Positions 21,549 through 33,124 are shown, counted from the stretch's first letter. The stretch: DNA of 64,000 nt from Peltaster fructicola (GCA_001592805.2 CP051139.1:4340001-4404000), one strand, 5' to 3'. Notes: generated by a model from the sequence alone, not told the origin. Numbers and translations: made by a program.

Positions 21549-22983
21549 TTAACCATGTATCTTACGATGACGTTTAAGGTTGTCGGGGCGATCTGTGGCA
21601 TAATCACAAGCATCACACTCCCATGTGTTTCCTCTGTGCTTTTCATGATGCCTCAAGGCTTGCTTCCTGATGAAGCTGCGCTGTGAAGCGCATGCACGGC
21701 ACTGAAACCCTTTCTTACCCCCAGCAAGAGCTCCTGTTCTGTGATCGAGTCAGCAAGGATCATCAATCAGGGATTGTCGCATACATGAAGTGAATCTCCA
21801 AGATTTTGTCATTCTTCTTCCTCGGCACTGTTCTTGACTTTGGAACAGCAATAGTAGATTCGTGAGGTTCACGAAGTTGATTGATCGTTCCGAGCGTGTT
21901 CTGCCCAAGAAAATCATCACGTATATTAGATTCGTAGCTTGCGGGTCGAGCCTGACCGTATCTATCGCATGCTGTGGTTGCAGCTACAAGGCTACCCTGG
22001 ATCGGATCGTGATCGTTGATCAAGTTGCCGTCCGGTATTGTCTCCAGCTTCATCGGTAGCAAGCGACTGGAACCAGCAGGGCTTTGTCCCGTCTGAGCGA
22101 CATCTGTAGCGAGTAGATTTCCTGCTCCACGAAGTCTGTCCGACGTTTGGTGCTCATTCATCACGACTATTGGTCGATCCGTGGGAGCCACTGACGTATT
22201 GTATATGCCACTAGGTAGTTGTCCGAGAATCCTGTCGTGGTCACCGGTGTGCATATGCATGGATGCTGCAGGACAGCCTTGCATGTGGTGTGGGATGTTC
22301 GTAGCCTCGTCGGCATATGCTCCTCGTGCATGCCTCTGACTCTCGTTACGCAGATCTGCCTCCAGCTGGGCGGAGATCTTGTCAGATCGGCCATGCTTGT
22401 TCAACAGCCATGCGCAGGGAGTTACTGGCGTGCCGTAGGGTCTGTATGTTGGCGGCACAGGATCGCTTTCTTGCAGAGAACTTCGAGGCATCCAGCACAA
22501 TGGAGCCTGATCAGTAGTGTTTACGATCTGTTGATCACCGGATAGCCAATCCTCGTCAATTTGGTTCCAGGAACTTTTGTCAAACAATGAGGACGAGGTG
22601 ACCAAATCGAGGGCAGGAACCGAGACATTGCCAGAATTGACGAGTTCGAAGAAGAATGGGTTCGTAGAGTGCAAGAAGTTCATGGTTGAGTCTCTGCTCG
22701 TCTTGTTCTGATCGATGGTAGCATGTATGATCCCAGCATCGTGCTGCTGTTCGTAAGACGATGGTTGGCCGGTATCGTCAGGGCCAGGATCGAGCTTGTA
22801 TCCTTTTGAGGGATCGAAACTCGTGAGGTCAAGAGAGGCTCGAGGACCCTCGAAGCCTAACATAGATCGCAGATGATTGTAGTTTACCAACGCGTGCACA
22901 TGAACAGACCGAAGAAGGGCAGGAGGAAAAGGTCCAAGGACAGCACCCACGGCGGGCTTGAAGTACCCATCAATGAGGGTCAC
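21549..22983 (-). CDS. C2H2-type zinc-finger protein, second of two
   Basis: Exons 22983-21785 and 21738-21549 give up to 462 residues. The intron (GTATGC...CACAG, 47 bases) joins the long disordered exon to a short exon that encodes both fingers: CRACASQRSFIRKQALRHHEKH (the Cys-to-His spacing is one residue longer than usual) and CDACDYATDRPDNLKRHRKIH, which is classical. The protein ends right after the second finger. The 5' end is unsure: the frame begins at a GTG preceded by CAG, which may be a 3' splice site, and no ATG lies in frame before residue 41, so an upstream exon near 23.0-23.3 kb is likely. It stands 470 bases upstream of a second finger gene in the same orientation, but the two proteins share no obvious sequence outside the finger type. 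Confidence 0.65.
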
Positions 22984-23330
22984 TGCTTGACAATGGCAAC
23001 AACCCTCAGCGTGACCAGCACCCTCAGCGCGCGAGGGTCATGATCCTGCAGTTGTGACAGGCAAGCGGCTCAGGACCAGGGCCTCGTCCGATTCTGCTGT
23101 ACCTAAGTATAACAGCAATGTACGATGGAAGCCCGACATGTTGTTGTGACGGCATATCTCAAAGCACAATGTTGAACCGCAATGCAGAAGTGAAGCAGGA
23201 CATCGCAACCCTGATATACTCGGAAACGTAGAAGTTTTTGGATTCGATGTAGCATTGGGCATCGATAGAAGTACAATACCAAGAAGTTCAATGCCGCCCC
23301 GAAGCTGCAAGGCTACAGCGTTACATGACT
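22984..23330. other. Interval with possible upstream exon of the zinc-finger gene
   Basis: On the minus strand a frame of 98 codons (23334-23038) could supply a first exon for the zinc-finger gene, but I cannot find a convincing donor. Short repeats of ACCCTCAGCG-like sequence occur at 23002-23035. Kexin 3' flank at the right. Confidence 0.35.
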
Positions 23331-25940
23331 TCACGCTCCACCAGGCTTTTCCTGATGAGGCTGATTATCGCGGTATTGTTGTGTAGGTTGTTCTCGGCTA
23401 CTGCGCAAAGGTGCCGCCTCGTTTTCTTCTTCATCCTGGCTGTCCTCGCCAAGGTCGAATTCGTCCTCATCGCTGGCCTCAGCGAACGCGTCATAGAGCT
23501 CACCGGCACGCTTCCTCCTGCCTTGACCAAGGCCTCCGTTGCCATTGCCAGCGACTCGGTTGCCCTCTGCGTCGAGGTCCTCAGTCTCGACCATCTCGAA
23601 AGCATACTTGTCGCGAGCCATCCATGCCTTCTTGCGCCTCATGTAGTACAGGTAGGCACCAAGGACGACCAGGAAGATCACAATCAATAGTGAGGCACCA
23701 TATATCCATATCTGAGTATTCTTAGAGACGCCAAAGGTTGGGAAAGGTTTTGGGAGGAAGTTGGAAGTAGATGATGCTTCCTGGGCAGCTGCTGTTGCTG
23801 ATGTGGCTGCTGTTGAGGTTGATTCTGTAGCTATTGTTGTGGTGGATGATGATGATGCTTCAGTGGGCGCTTGTGTCTCCATAGCCTTGTCATCTCCCAC
23901 GGCGGCAGGCGCAGTGACTGAGGCCATAGCAGCATCGGCTGTGCTGGTCTTGAAGTTAACTGGTCGATCAATGTGACCATCTGGGTTACCTGGTGCTGGA
24001 GTGTGCTCTGGCACAGCAACTGAGGTGGTGGCTACATTGGCGTCCTCACGATCGTGATCTGCATCATCGTCGGCATTTGGGAGGGGAAGTAGTGGCTGCG
24101 AGGCCCCATCTTTGCTCTCGCCATAGAGTTTGAGGCGCCAATCGGTGAAGTTGCCGGTATGCTCATTGTCCTTGGTGTCCTTGACAATGACGGTCCAGTC
24201 GCCAACGCCCTTCTCACCCCAGTGTGCTACAGACATGAACGTCCAATCGACGTAGCCTGCATTGGCCATGTCCATACTGCGGTGAGTGGCAATGTGTGAC
24301 ACCATACCTGAAGGTGAGATCAAGTCGACGCTGAGGTCGCCTCTTCGAGTGTGCTCAACGTTCATCGTAACTGTCACATGCTCAATCCTCTCGAGATTTG
24401 CGTCGTTCAACATTTGTTCAGTGACCACGAAGTGGCTGGCGAGACCTTGGTCGCCCTGTGGGATTGGGTGCTTGACGTGTTGCCAAGGCGAGAAGAACCA
24501 AGCTTGTGGCTTGACATTCTTCCATGTCTTAGCCATTTCAACCATAGCATATGCATCCGCTTTACCATAGCCGAACTGATGAGAGAAGTCTTTACCAACA
24601 GCCTCGTTGTGGAACCAGTCACTGTGTTGATCGAGCTTGACAGCTGTCAGCACAGTGATCCACTGGATGTCTCGCCACGTGAGCAGATTGTTGACTTGCA
24701 GCATGAGTGCGTATATTCCGGCGACCAGAGGACCAGCAGCTGAAGTACCACCATGGTGATCGGCGCAGGCATTCTGTCCGACATCAGTGGTGTGTATGTA
24801 GTCTCCAGCACCTGACGAGTAGGTAACGACGAGTTGAGCGCTGCATGCCTCGGAGTAGTATGGGTGAGCACCAGTTCGGTCGATACCTCCTACACTGACA
24901 GAGTAGATACTGTTGGTGTAGCCATCAAAGTTGCAGTTATCTTGGCTGGCAGCACCGTTGCCGATAGCAAAGACGTAAATGGACCCACGACCGTCTCTGC
25001 CAGCCTGCACGCCATGGACCATGGCACGCCGGATCAAGATACCAGGCTGCTCCATGCTCATTCCGTCGTCTGGAGGACCCCAGGAGCAAGAGTAGATGTG
25101 GTTCTGGCTGAATTCGTAGTTCATGGCTGTGGCCTCGTCGATATCTGAGATGATCTTTGACAAAATCCGCTCGCCTGCGATCTTTGCATCATAAGCGACT
25201 CCAACGCCACAAACGTTGTTCCTTCCGGCTGCCACTTCTCCTGCACAACGTGTGCCGTGGTGATCATCGCTCAATCGTGGCTTTGGGTCTGGGACTTGAT
25301 CGTTGAAATCGTAGCTGCCGGCAGCAAAGTAGTTATCGCGAAGATCTTCGCTGTCCATGTCCAGTCCATCGTCCACGATACAGACGGTGCTGTTCTTTCC
25401 AGTTATGCCTTGGCTCCATACGCCTGTGACATTGATATCGTGTCCGAGCTGCTTCGAGTTGTACAGATGCCACTGGTCCTTGAAGATCGGATCCTCGATG
25501 CCTAATCTTGCGGCGATTTGATTGCCCTTTTCTACAGCGTCTTCGACCGGAGCGGCCTGCTGAGGAACCGCTCTTCGTTTGTGCAGAGGAAACCGCTTAC
25601 TCAGGTCCTGCTTCTGCGTGTAGAGGATGCTATCCAATATGTGCGGTCCTGGCGCAGCATCCCTTTTCCGCCTCCTCTCTTTCAGATCTGTGATAGCAGT
25701 CTTGATGTGATCGTACTCGTGCGCCCGATCGGTCGCCTTGAAGATATGATGATTTGGCAGCTGGCCAAGAGGACCTTCGTATGACAGTCCGAGATGTGAT
25801 GAGACGTCCTTGGGTATGACTCCTGGTTCCAGATGCACTGCATAGTAGTCGTGTGCATCATAGTCGCGCTTCTGGTGTGCCGCACTTGCCGTCTGTGACA
25901 GCGCTGCCACAAGGGCTACGAGGGCGCTCGTCGCCTTCAT
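23331..25940 (-). CDS. kexB: Kexin-type proprotein convertase
   Basis: Golgi membrane serine protease that cuts secreted precursors after Lys-Arg and Arg-Arg. A single exon gives 869 residues. Signal peptide about 1-20; propeptide ending at the basic cluster KRR at 121-123. Subtilisin-like catalytic residues are Asp190 (IVDDGLD), His228 (DDHHGTRCAGE) and Ser400 (HGGTSAAGP), with the oxyanion Asn at 328 (AIGNG). A P/proprotein-convertase domain follows at about 475-610 (RRGDLSVDLISPSGM, GDWTVIVKD). A Ser/Thr-rich stalk precedes one membrane helix (about 740-765) and an acidic cytosolic tail of about 100 residues, as in yeast Kex2. All key residues are present. It is divergent from the PhoD-like gene with 793 bases between. 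Confidence 0.97.
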   Translation of the reverse strand: MKATSALVALVAALSQTASAAHQKRDYDAHDYYAVHLEPGVIPKDVSSHLGLSYEGPLGQLPNHHIFKATDRAHEYDHIKTAITDLKERRRKRDAAPGPHILDSILYTQKQDLSKRFPLHKRRAVPQQAAPVEDAVEKGNQIAARLGIEDPIFKDQWHLYNSKQLGHDINVTGVWSQGITGKNSTVCIVDDGLDMDSEDLRDNYFAAGSYDFNDQVPDPKPRLSDDHHGTRCAGEVAAGRNNVCGVGVAYDAKIAGERILSKIISDIDEATAMNYEFSQNHIYSCSWGPPDDGMSMEQPGILIRRAMVHGVQAGRDGRGSIYVFAIGNGAASQDNCNFDGYTNSIYSVSVGGIDRTGAHPYYSEACSAQLVVTYSSGAGDYIHTTDVGQNACADHHGGTSAAGPLVAGIYALMLQVNNLLTWRDIQWITVLTAVKLDQHSDWFHNEAVGKDFSHQFGYGKADAYAMVEMAKTWKNVKPQAWFFSPWQHVKHPIPQGDQGLASHFVVTEQMLNDANLERIEHVTVTMNVEHTRRGDLSVDLISPSGMVSHIATHRSMDMANAGYVDWTFMSVAHWGEKGVGDWTVIVKDTKDNEHTGNFTDWRLKLYGESKDGASQPLLPLPNADDDADHDREDANVATTSVAVPEHTPAPGNPDGHIDRPVNFKTSTADAAMASVTAPAAVGDDKAMETQAPTEASSSSTTTIATESTSTAATSATAAAQEASSTSNFLPKPFPTFGVSKNTQIWIYGASLLIVIFLVVLGAYLYYMRRKKAWMARDKYAFEMVETEDLDAEGNRVAGNGNGGLGQGRRKRAGELYDAFAEASDEDEFDLGEDSQDEEENEAAPLRSSREQPTQQYRDNQPHQEKPGGA

Positions 25941-26733
25941 GCTGACGGTTGGTGGTTATAAGGGTGTTCTCGTAGGAGGTTAGGCAGAAGCCAGGTGTCT
26001 ATGGCTGGATGCTGGTTGACGTATATATCATTGTCTGTCGCGAGTGGTCCGTGGGGCTATGCGGTGTTGGAAAGCAAAGACTAGAGTTTCATGTAGACCA
26101 AGAATATCTTTCTTTGATGCGGCAAACGATCAACTCAATTGAAGGAGTGTTGGTTCCTGGATAGTGGAATAATAACCAACGTAAGCCTCAACGGCTCACA
26201 ACCGCAGCCGTGCTATTCTCGGCCCTCAGAATGGGCAAAACTTGTGGGGCAGGCGTACTTTATTTCGAGGTCAGGGAAGGAAGTGAGCTCTTCCAAACTC
26301 TCGTTCATACAAAGAGCGCCAGATCTACAGGCATAAAGAGACCGCGTCGTTCGTGGTCATCGATTGCTCGCATACACTCATCCTGGCCGCTCTGCCGAGC
26401 CGATGCTGCAGCAGTAGCCACGTAGCTCTGACCACCTGCACGAGTTCCCAGCCATCATCAATTGTTTTAGCGTACTTCCAACATCTCAAGAGGTCTGTCG
26501 ATATCCTCCCTTTTCTGCATTGTACATTCATCAGCAAGCTCTCGTCAAGCGACCGCGGCCCTGTCATCTTGTTCATTACTCGTTTTGCGTGCTTGTGTTT
26601 CATTGATATGCTGTGCAACGACGAAACCTGTCTCGCTGCACACCCCATGGCTTAAGCTTCAACCATGACATGAGCCGTTGCAAACAGCACAGCAAGAATC
26701 CTCTACCTTTAGCTCGACATCACCTCTCACAGG
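25941..26733. promoter_or_regulatory. Divergent promoter region of kexin and PhoD-like genes
   Basis: A 793-base interval between two head-to-head start codons. A TATATAT sequence at 26022-26028 lies 80-90 bases upstream of the kexin start and is a reasonable TATA element for that gene. No open frame in the interval looks coding, and no tRNA is seen. Confidence 0.45.
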
Positions 26734-29700
26734 ATGGACAATCGCAGACAGTCTGGTCTCTGGGATCAGAACGCGCAAGGCGTTTACGAGAGGAAGACAC
26801 CTGCAGGCCCGTTTCAGTACTATCAACCACCACCGCCATCAGATCGTCGACGCAGCTTCTCGGAAAGAGCTGCTGAAGGTCTATCAAAGGGCGCGAACAC
26901 AGATGTGAATGCGCTGCAGGCCGCGACACAAAACGGTCTGGAACGCAGCACGTCAATTCGTAAGAGCAACACTCGAACACAATATCCCGAGCTCGACAAC
27001 ATCGATACCAGCTTGGCACGTCACCTTGATTCGAGCAACGCGCGGATAGTCCCAGCAAAGCACATCAATGAGCTGTCTGAGCACGCACCATATGACGACG
27101 ACGATGAGTCCGACTCCATACCTGAAAACCTTCGCCGTCAAGCCTGGTCTCCAGAGCTCAAGTCACCCGTATCGCCTACTTCACGAAATGATACTGTTCC
27201 ATTACGCCACGCGAGCAATGCATCAGCACACATCCGACGTGGTTCTGTGCCCGATCGCAGCCCACTGCAGAACCTTGAAGTCAAGCTTGACAACATAAGC
27301 AAGGAAGAGAAGCGAGCGAGAGTGGAAGAGGCAGAACGAAGGGCGCGGCAAGACAGTGTTGGTGAAAGTGGCCTGGCAAGAAGCACAACTATACAATCCG
27401 GCAAGGGCAAAGTTGTACCCGATGGCGGCCGTAGAGCAAACGATGGCGTCAAACGAGACGATCGAAGGCATGTGTCTGCTGGCGCCGCGGAAGAATCGCC
27501 GGTCTCACCACGAGACACTGGCAGTGAGCGTTTCCGCCGTGCTAGCAACGCGCTGAGGACAAGCTTGGAACATGATCGCGGTGTGACGAGAGACACAGCA
27601 CTGGTATCACCTACTGCTGGACAGGCACAACCTACTGTGACTGATACCCCAGCAACTAGTATCGGCCGCACGCAGAGTCAGAAATATCGACATCGCGCAC
27701 GAGATGCTGGTTTTGCCGGCGCTGCGGCCGCCATCGCAGGCGCCAGTGTTGAAAGTGCTGCAGCACGAGGTAAGGCTGCACATGAACGACGAAAGAGTCA
27801 GATCGTTCCAGTCGGGCAGCCAAGAACACCGACAGTCAGGGATGATGCGGCAGCGGCAGAGAGAAATGACACAGATGATAGCTGGGGACCAGCACATGCA
27901 GCTGTGCTTCCAACTCCACGACGCCAAAGCGAAGAAAGACCACGAAGCAAGAGATTGCAGAAACCACCACCGACATCTTCTCAGTGGAAGTCTTCTCATG
28001 GCGTTGACCCTCATGATGGCTCCGATACCAGACAAGGCTCAGACAGCGACCAGCGTTTGTTGCATGGCAATCGCATGGGCGCCGATGGAGGCAAACTTAG
28101 CTCTGGTTTAGCGCCTCTGAAGCCAGACATCATCGCGAAAGAAGATGTGAGAACCGGTCCTGAGACTGGCGTGCCGTATAGAATCCCGCCGCAGACTGCA
28201 GCAGCACGCCAAGCGAAGGAACGGGTCTCATTCGCTCCTGATGTTACAGATCCTACCGCAGAACCATCCTCGCAGACTGGTCACGGTCACCACCTGCGAA
28301 ACCTTCTTGGTGGCTACCGTGAGCCACCTCGCGGCTACGTATCGAACGCCAAACCACTAGAAGAATGGCGCACTGCCGAGGTGGCCAAGCTCAGCGCAGC
28401 ACAGGTTGCGCTGGAAGACGATTCTGCGCCTCGAAGCGATGCTTGGTGGGAGAAGCAAGGCAATGCAAGGGCACGTCCAGTGACCTTAGACGGTCCTTAC
28501 GAGGAACAAGCAAGCAAGTTCAGCCCAGAGCTGTTCTTGAAATGCGGTCCGCTATTGCGCTTCACCGGGCTTCGTCGAAGCTCTAAGACTGGTCAAGGCG
28601 CACATTCATGGCGAGGAAGCGTTATGATCGTGACCGAGGATGAGTACTCGGACTTAAGAAAGGCCCCAACATTACGCCTTTTCGCTCAGCCATCAGATCT
28701 CTTCACGCCTAAGTCGCACGAACATCACGAGAATCATGAGCATCACGACTCTGACGACGAGGATCCAATCACAGGCCAGGTTAAGACGTCTCGTACTGGC
28801 AGACCAATATATGTACGCCCGATAGAGGACCTCCAGCATGGCGTCGACTTGAGCCGACAAGAGAACAACACTGGCTTGTTCACAGCCAGTCGACCTCTCG
28901 TCCTCGGCCCGCAATCCTCGACTGGCGCAGATGGCAAGAACACCAGCCATATTACATCACAAAACACTTCTCGAGTCAAGCAACGAGATGGCGAGAAACT
29001 CAAGAAGTATCAAGACATTCGAGCTCATCGCCTGCATGTTGAACATGGCTGCACGTTCTGGCGTTTCAACCTCGAGGTCGAGCTTGTATCAAAGCCAGCC
29101 CGTATAGCATATCGCATCAACAACGGTCCGGCCGTGGGATTTTGGGTTCCAGCACGTGGCGAGAGCATGAATGTCATGTTTCACTCCTGCAATGGATTCT
29201 CCCTGGCTGTCGATGCTGCTGAATTCTGCGGTCCTGATCCGTTGTGGCGAGATGTGCTGAATCGACACCAAAGCAAGCCATTCCATGTCATGATTGGCGG
29301 AGGAGATCAGATCTATAACGATGCGGCTATGCGCGACACCACCTACTTCAAGGAGTGGCTACAGATGAAGAATCCCGAACACAAGCACCATGCCGACTTC
29401 ACCGTTGAGATGCAAGAAGAGCTGGAGAGCTTTTACTTCAATCGTTATGCGATGTGGTTCTCACAAGGACTCTTTGGAATGGCGAATGCCCAGATTCCTA
29501 TGGTAAACATTTACGACGACCACGATATCATTGACGGCTTCGGTAGTTACCCACATCGCTTCATGAGCTCGCCTGTATTCACGGGACTGGGTGCGATCGC
29601 TTTCAAGTACTACATGCTCTTTCAGCACCAATCGCTTCCTACCGAGACTACGGCTGACGAGCCGAGCTGGCTACTTGGTGCAAGTCCAGGACCATACATC

Positions 29701-31563
29701 AACGAGCTAAATCGAAGTGTCTTCGTATGGCTCGGCGAGAAGGTAGCCTTGCTTGCCATTGATTGCAGAACAGAGAGGATGAGAGATGAGATACTCAGCC
29801 AGGAGAGCTACGACATCATCTTCGAGAGATGCCGTCGGGAGCTTGTTGCTGGTGACACAAAGCACCTGCTCGTTCTCCTAGGCGTGCCGATTGCATATCC
29901 CAGGCTTAACTTCCTTGAGAACATCCTCACGAGTCGGTTGATGGACCCTATCAAGGCACTAGGTCGTACCGGTGCTCTTGGAGGATTTGTCAACAAGTTT
30001 GATGGCGGCGTGGAGATATTAGATGACCTCGACGACCACTGGACGGCGAAACACCACAAAGAAGAGCGAAATTGGTTCATCCAAGAACTACAAGAGCTTG
30101 CAGCAGAGAAGTCTGTACGAGTCACTATTCTCGGTGGTGATGTACACTTGGGTGCTGTTGGGCAGTTCTACAGCAATAAGAAACTGGGCATTCCCAAGGA
30201 CAAGGACCATCGATACATGCCTAACATCGTCAGCAGTGCAATCGTCAATACGCCACCACCAGCAATGATGGCAGATGTGCTCAACAAGAGGAATAAAATC
30301 CATCATCTTGATAAAGAGACGGACGAGGATATGATCCCGATGTTCAGTCACGACGTGGACGGTTCCAGACGTAACAACAGGCATCTGCTACCACGAAGGA
30401 ATTATGCTATCATTCGGGAGTATATGCCTGGCACTACACCGCCTCCGTCTGAACAGCCCAGCATGGCGTCGCTGCAAGACGACTCGCAACTTGATAACAA
30501 CGAGAATCAACGACCAGCCTCAGGCTCGATCAGACGCAACATGTCACTTAATCGCAAGCCTGGCAATCTCATTCGACGACTATCCCTCCGAGGCAAGAAT
30601 CCACCTGTTGCTTTCAACCCTAGCGAGAACAAGCCCTCGAGGCGATTCAGCTACGATGGAGCTGCCGCTACTGAGAGCGACTCTTTGCAGCAGAGGGATA
30701 GTATAGCTGCTCCATCGAGTGCGCAGAGACCAAGCTTCTCATTCCAGCGTCGACCAACCAATCTCTCCCTCAAGGAAGCTCGTAAAGCCGCCGCAATGGG
30801 TGGAGCGGATGGTGACGACGACGACAACCTACCAGGCCACATCAATCTGGAGCATGGTCTTGACATCAGTCTCTGCATGGAAGTGGATCAACACAACGCA
30901 GCAGGCCACACCGAGCCATATCGCTTGCTAGTGCCTGCATTGTGGTATCATGGGCCAGGTGACAAGAACCATCTGACACTACCGGCCAGACGGCCGTCGC
31001 TCTTCAAGCGCATGACTGGCGGTCGACAGAAAGCCAAGGAAAGCGAGGTTGAACACGATCAGGAGAAAGCGGAGTTTTATGATGACGACTCGCTTGTTGA
31101 GAGCCCAGTCCTAGGCAGGGCAACACATGCTAGGCCTGCAGTGTCGTCTCAAAACAGAAACACAGAGCTGGAGGAGCTGCAAGCCACCGCAGCGGGCGCC
31201 GGTAGCAGCGGCCTGCAGAAGCACAACGAACCGCGATCGCCATACCTTCAGCGAGGTTATGATCTTGGTGCGCCGCCCGTGGGACCATCGACTGCAGCAA
31301 AGCAGAGTGCATTCACGCAAGCTCCTGCTGCATATACAGACGACGACGACGACGACGACAGCTTCACAGAGTCAGAGCTCAACAGTGGCGACGACGAGTC
31401 ACTACAGATGGAACAGCAACGACAGTCGTCAAAGGCAGAGCGCTTCCTCGGCATGAGCGAGGCGCAGCAAGAGGCAGAGGGTATGTCGAGGCAAACGAGC
31501 GTGAAGAGGCGGTCGATATGGACACCTTGGAAGTCGAGTAACGGTAAGGTTTGGCCTGGCTGA
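26734..31563 (+). CDS. PhoD-like metallophosphatase, large fungal form
   Basis: A single long exon encodes 1609 residues. The N-terminal 580 residues are polar and disordered. The phosphatase core lies at about 760-1210 with metal-site motifs GGGDQIYND (about 852), NIYDDHDIIDGFGSYPHRF (about 925) and LGGDVHLGAVGQFYS (about 1131), as in the PhoD/alkaline phosphatase D superfamily. The C-terminal 400 residues are again low complexity, with seven Asp codons in a row near 31340. No signal peptide or membrane helix is visible, so the protein is probably cytosolic or peripheral, unlike secreted bacterial PhoD. A GTAAGG near the stop could be a donor for a further small exon, but I found no convincing acceptor. 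Substrate unknown. Confidence 0.85.
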   Translation: MDNRRQSGLWDQNAQGVYERKTPAGPFQYYQPPPPSDRRRSFSERAAEGLSKGANTDVNALQAATQNGLERSTSIRKSNTRTQYPELDNIDTSLARHLDSSNARIVPAKHINELSEHAPYDDDDESDSIPENLRRQAWSPELKSPVSPTSRNDTVPLRHASNASAHIRRGSVPDRSPLQNLEVKLDNISKEEKRARVEEAERRARQDSVGESGLARSTTIQSGKGKVVPDGGRRANDGVKRDDRRHVSAGAAEESPVSPRDTGSERFRRASNALRTSLEHDRGVTRDTALVSPTAGQAQPTVTDTPATSIGRTQSQKYRHRARDAGFAGAAAAIAGASVESAAARGKAAHERRKSQIVPVGQPRTPTVRDDAAAAERNDTDDSWGPAHAAVLPTPRRQSEERPRSKRLQKPPPTSSQWKSSHGVDPHDGSDTRQGSDSDQRLLHGNRMGADGGKLSSGLAPLKPDIIAKEDVRTGPETGVPYRIPPQTAAARQAKERVSFAPDVTDPTAEPSSQTGHGHHLRNLLGGYREPPRGYVSNAKPLEEWRTAEVAKLSAAQVALEDDSAPRSDAWWEKQGNARARPVTLDGPYEEQASKFSPELFLKCGPLLRFTGLRRSSKTGQGAHSWRGSVMIVTEDEYSDLRKAPTLRLFAQPSDLFTPKSHEHHENHEHHDSDDEDPITGQVKTSRTGRPIYVRPIEDLQHGVDLSRQENNTGLFTASRPLVLGPQSSTGADGKNTSHITSQNTSRVKQRDGEKLKKYQDIRAHRLHVEHGCTFWRFNLEVELVSKPARIAYRINNGPAVGFWVPARGESMNVMFHSCNGFSLAVDAAEFCGPDPLWRDVLNRHQSKPFHVMIGGGDQIYNDAAMRDTTYFKEWLQMKNPEHKHHADFTVEMQEELESFYFNRYAMWFSQGLFGMANAQIPMVNIYDDHDIIDGFGSYPHRFMSSPVFTGLGAIAFKYYMLFQHQSLPTETTADEPSWLLGASPGPYINELNRSVFVWLGEKVALLAIDCRTERMRDEILSQESYDIIFERCRRELVAGDTKHLLVLLGVPIAYPRLNFLENILTSRLMDPIKALGRTGALGGFVNKFDGGVEILDDLDDHWTAKHHKEERNWFIQELQELAAEKSVRVTILGGDVHLGAVGQFYSNKKLGIPKDKDHRYMPNIVSSAIVNTPPPAMMADVLNKRNKIHHLDKETDEDMIPMFSHDVDGSRRNNRHLLPRRNYAIIREYMPGTTPPPSEQPSMASLQDDSQLDNNENQRPASGSIRRNMSLNRKPGNLIRRLSLRGKNPPVAFNPSENKPSRRFSYDGAAATESDSLQQRDSIAAPSSAQRPSFSFQRRPTNLSLKEARKAAAMGGADGDDDDNLPGHINLEHGLDISLCMEVDQHNAAGHTEPYRLLVPALWYHGPGDKNHLTLPARRPSLFKRMTGGRQKAKESEVEHDQEKAEFYDDDSLVESPVLGRATHARPAVSSQNRNTELEELQATAAGAGSSGLQKHNEPRSPYLQRGYDLGAPPVGPSTAAKQSAFTQAPAAYTDDDDDDDSFTESELNSGDDESLQMEQQRQSSKAERFLGMSEAQQEAEGMSRQTSVKRRSIWTPWKSSNGKVWPG

Positions 31564-33124
31564 AGTTTCCATTAGGCGCGTTCATGCGGTACAGACAGAC
31601 GAGTGTTGCACGAAAGCATGAGGTCCTTGCCATGTTGTTCAATCTGTTTATACGGTCTTCTTTGGCACGTGGTTCGTTCTAACGACGTCTACCCATTGCC
31701 TCCTTACGCAGCTGCATGGCAACCTCCGAACTGCCTGTCAATGACGGCATATAAGCAGGACTCTTCGTGTCACAACGATGTCTCGATCATGCTTGGACCA
31801 TGAGACGACGCCACCAAAGCTATTCTCGTCGTCATACAGCCAAATTCGTCCGTTTCACAACCACTCGAGACCTGTCACATCCATCTCGCCACCAGACAAA
31901 TTCGTGTGCGTTGGACAAGGATGCTGCGCAGACGATGCAAGGCCATGATCTCGAGACTTGAAAACTGCAACTCGACGATTCCGGATACAAACTGTGATGG
32001 CGCCGCCGAAACATGCATGAGTCTCACAAATCAGCGACGCTGGTCGGTATCTTGTGTGACCTCGTCCTGCCGCGTACGTGTGAGTAAGCGAAGTAGGCTT
32101 CAGCGAGAGAAATGCTTTACTGCGAATCTGACGTGTCATCTTGGGAGAAGTGCACTCCTTGTCATCTTTCTGCGAATTGCTACTCGCTGCGGCAGCGTAC
32201 AGTCGTTCTCCTCTCAGCTGCAGGACAACTACTAGCAAGGTTCCTCGCAGTGGCACCTCTTCTCTCCTCGCGGTAGACCGTGCGTGCTGTCGGCGTCCGC
32301 ACATCTCACCACCAGGAGAGGGAACCCTTGGCTAACCATGATGTTAGGATATGTGGGAGTGGTACTTGGGAATTGCTGACAGTGGCTCTTGGGTAACGAC
32401 ATCGAATCGTTGCATCTCATCGAGGAGCTCTGAGTGGCAGCTACAGGCCACAGCATCCTTGCCGCACGCTGTGTGCTAATTGTACACGCCTTGCATTGAG
32501 CTGGGGAAGCAGAAAAGACTCTGGCTCTCTCCCTCTCCGTCACTGTGGTTCGCAACCACGAGCTCCCCTGCATCGTCTTCTTCTAACTTTGCCACGCTGG
32601 CTACACAGTGCGTCCCAGACATCTGTCCGTCCTATTTTCTCTCTCAACCTTGACTTTTCGCCTAGGAAGCATAGGCAGGCCTGTGTACCATCAGGTCTCC
32701 TCATCATGCCAGAAGGCACACCTTGCCGGAGCAGACGAACTGACTTTCGACCTTGGGGGTTCGCTGCACAATCCTTCTTAACGTTCATGCTATATGCAGC
32801 ATCAGCATTTGTACTTCTTTGAACCCTCGTTGTCACAAGCTTTCTGCGTCCTTCCTACTTCCAGCGCATCCCGGCGAGGGTTGCGATCTGCGTCCGTCGT
32901 CCTTGGTCAATCTTATTCGCGTGGCCTCATGTGCCCTCTGACTTTGCCTGCTTGCACTATTGGCATCCGCTTACGCATGATCCGATGACCAGGGGACAGT
33001 CTACCTCTCAAAGATGTTCCATTTCAACAGTCCTCCGATGCTCTTCAAGTCAAAACACTCCCCTTCCTCTTCCTCAAGGAGATGCAATCTCCCTCCTCAC
33101 AAACTTCGACGGGTAAAAGACACA
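31564..33124. other. 1.5-kb interval before the WD40 gene
   Basis: Gene-free by my reading. The right part is the WD40 promoter; pyrimidine-rich tracts dominate 32560-33110. Small frames of about 100 codons on both strands lack motifs. The WD40 frame stays open upstream to 33014 with an earlier in-frame ATG, so a longer N-terminus is possible. Confidence 0.45.

Noticed and set aside
31340-31365. GAC microsatellite in the PhoD-like gene
   Set aside because: A run of Asp codons inside an acidic low-complexity protein segment, common and not a separate element.
31560-31610. Extra 3' exon for the PhoD-like gene via GTAAGG near 31544
   Set aside because: The nearest acceptors give an intron of only about 32 bases or frames ending in unlikely sequence, and the plain stop is adequate.
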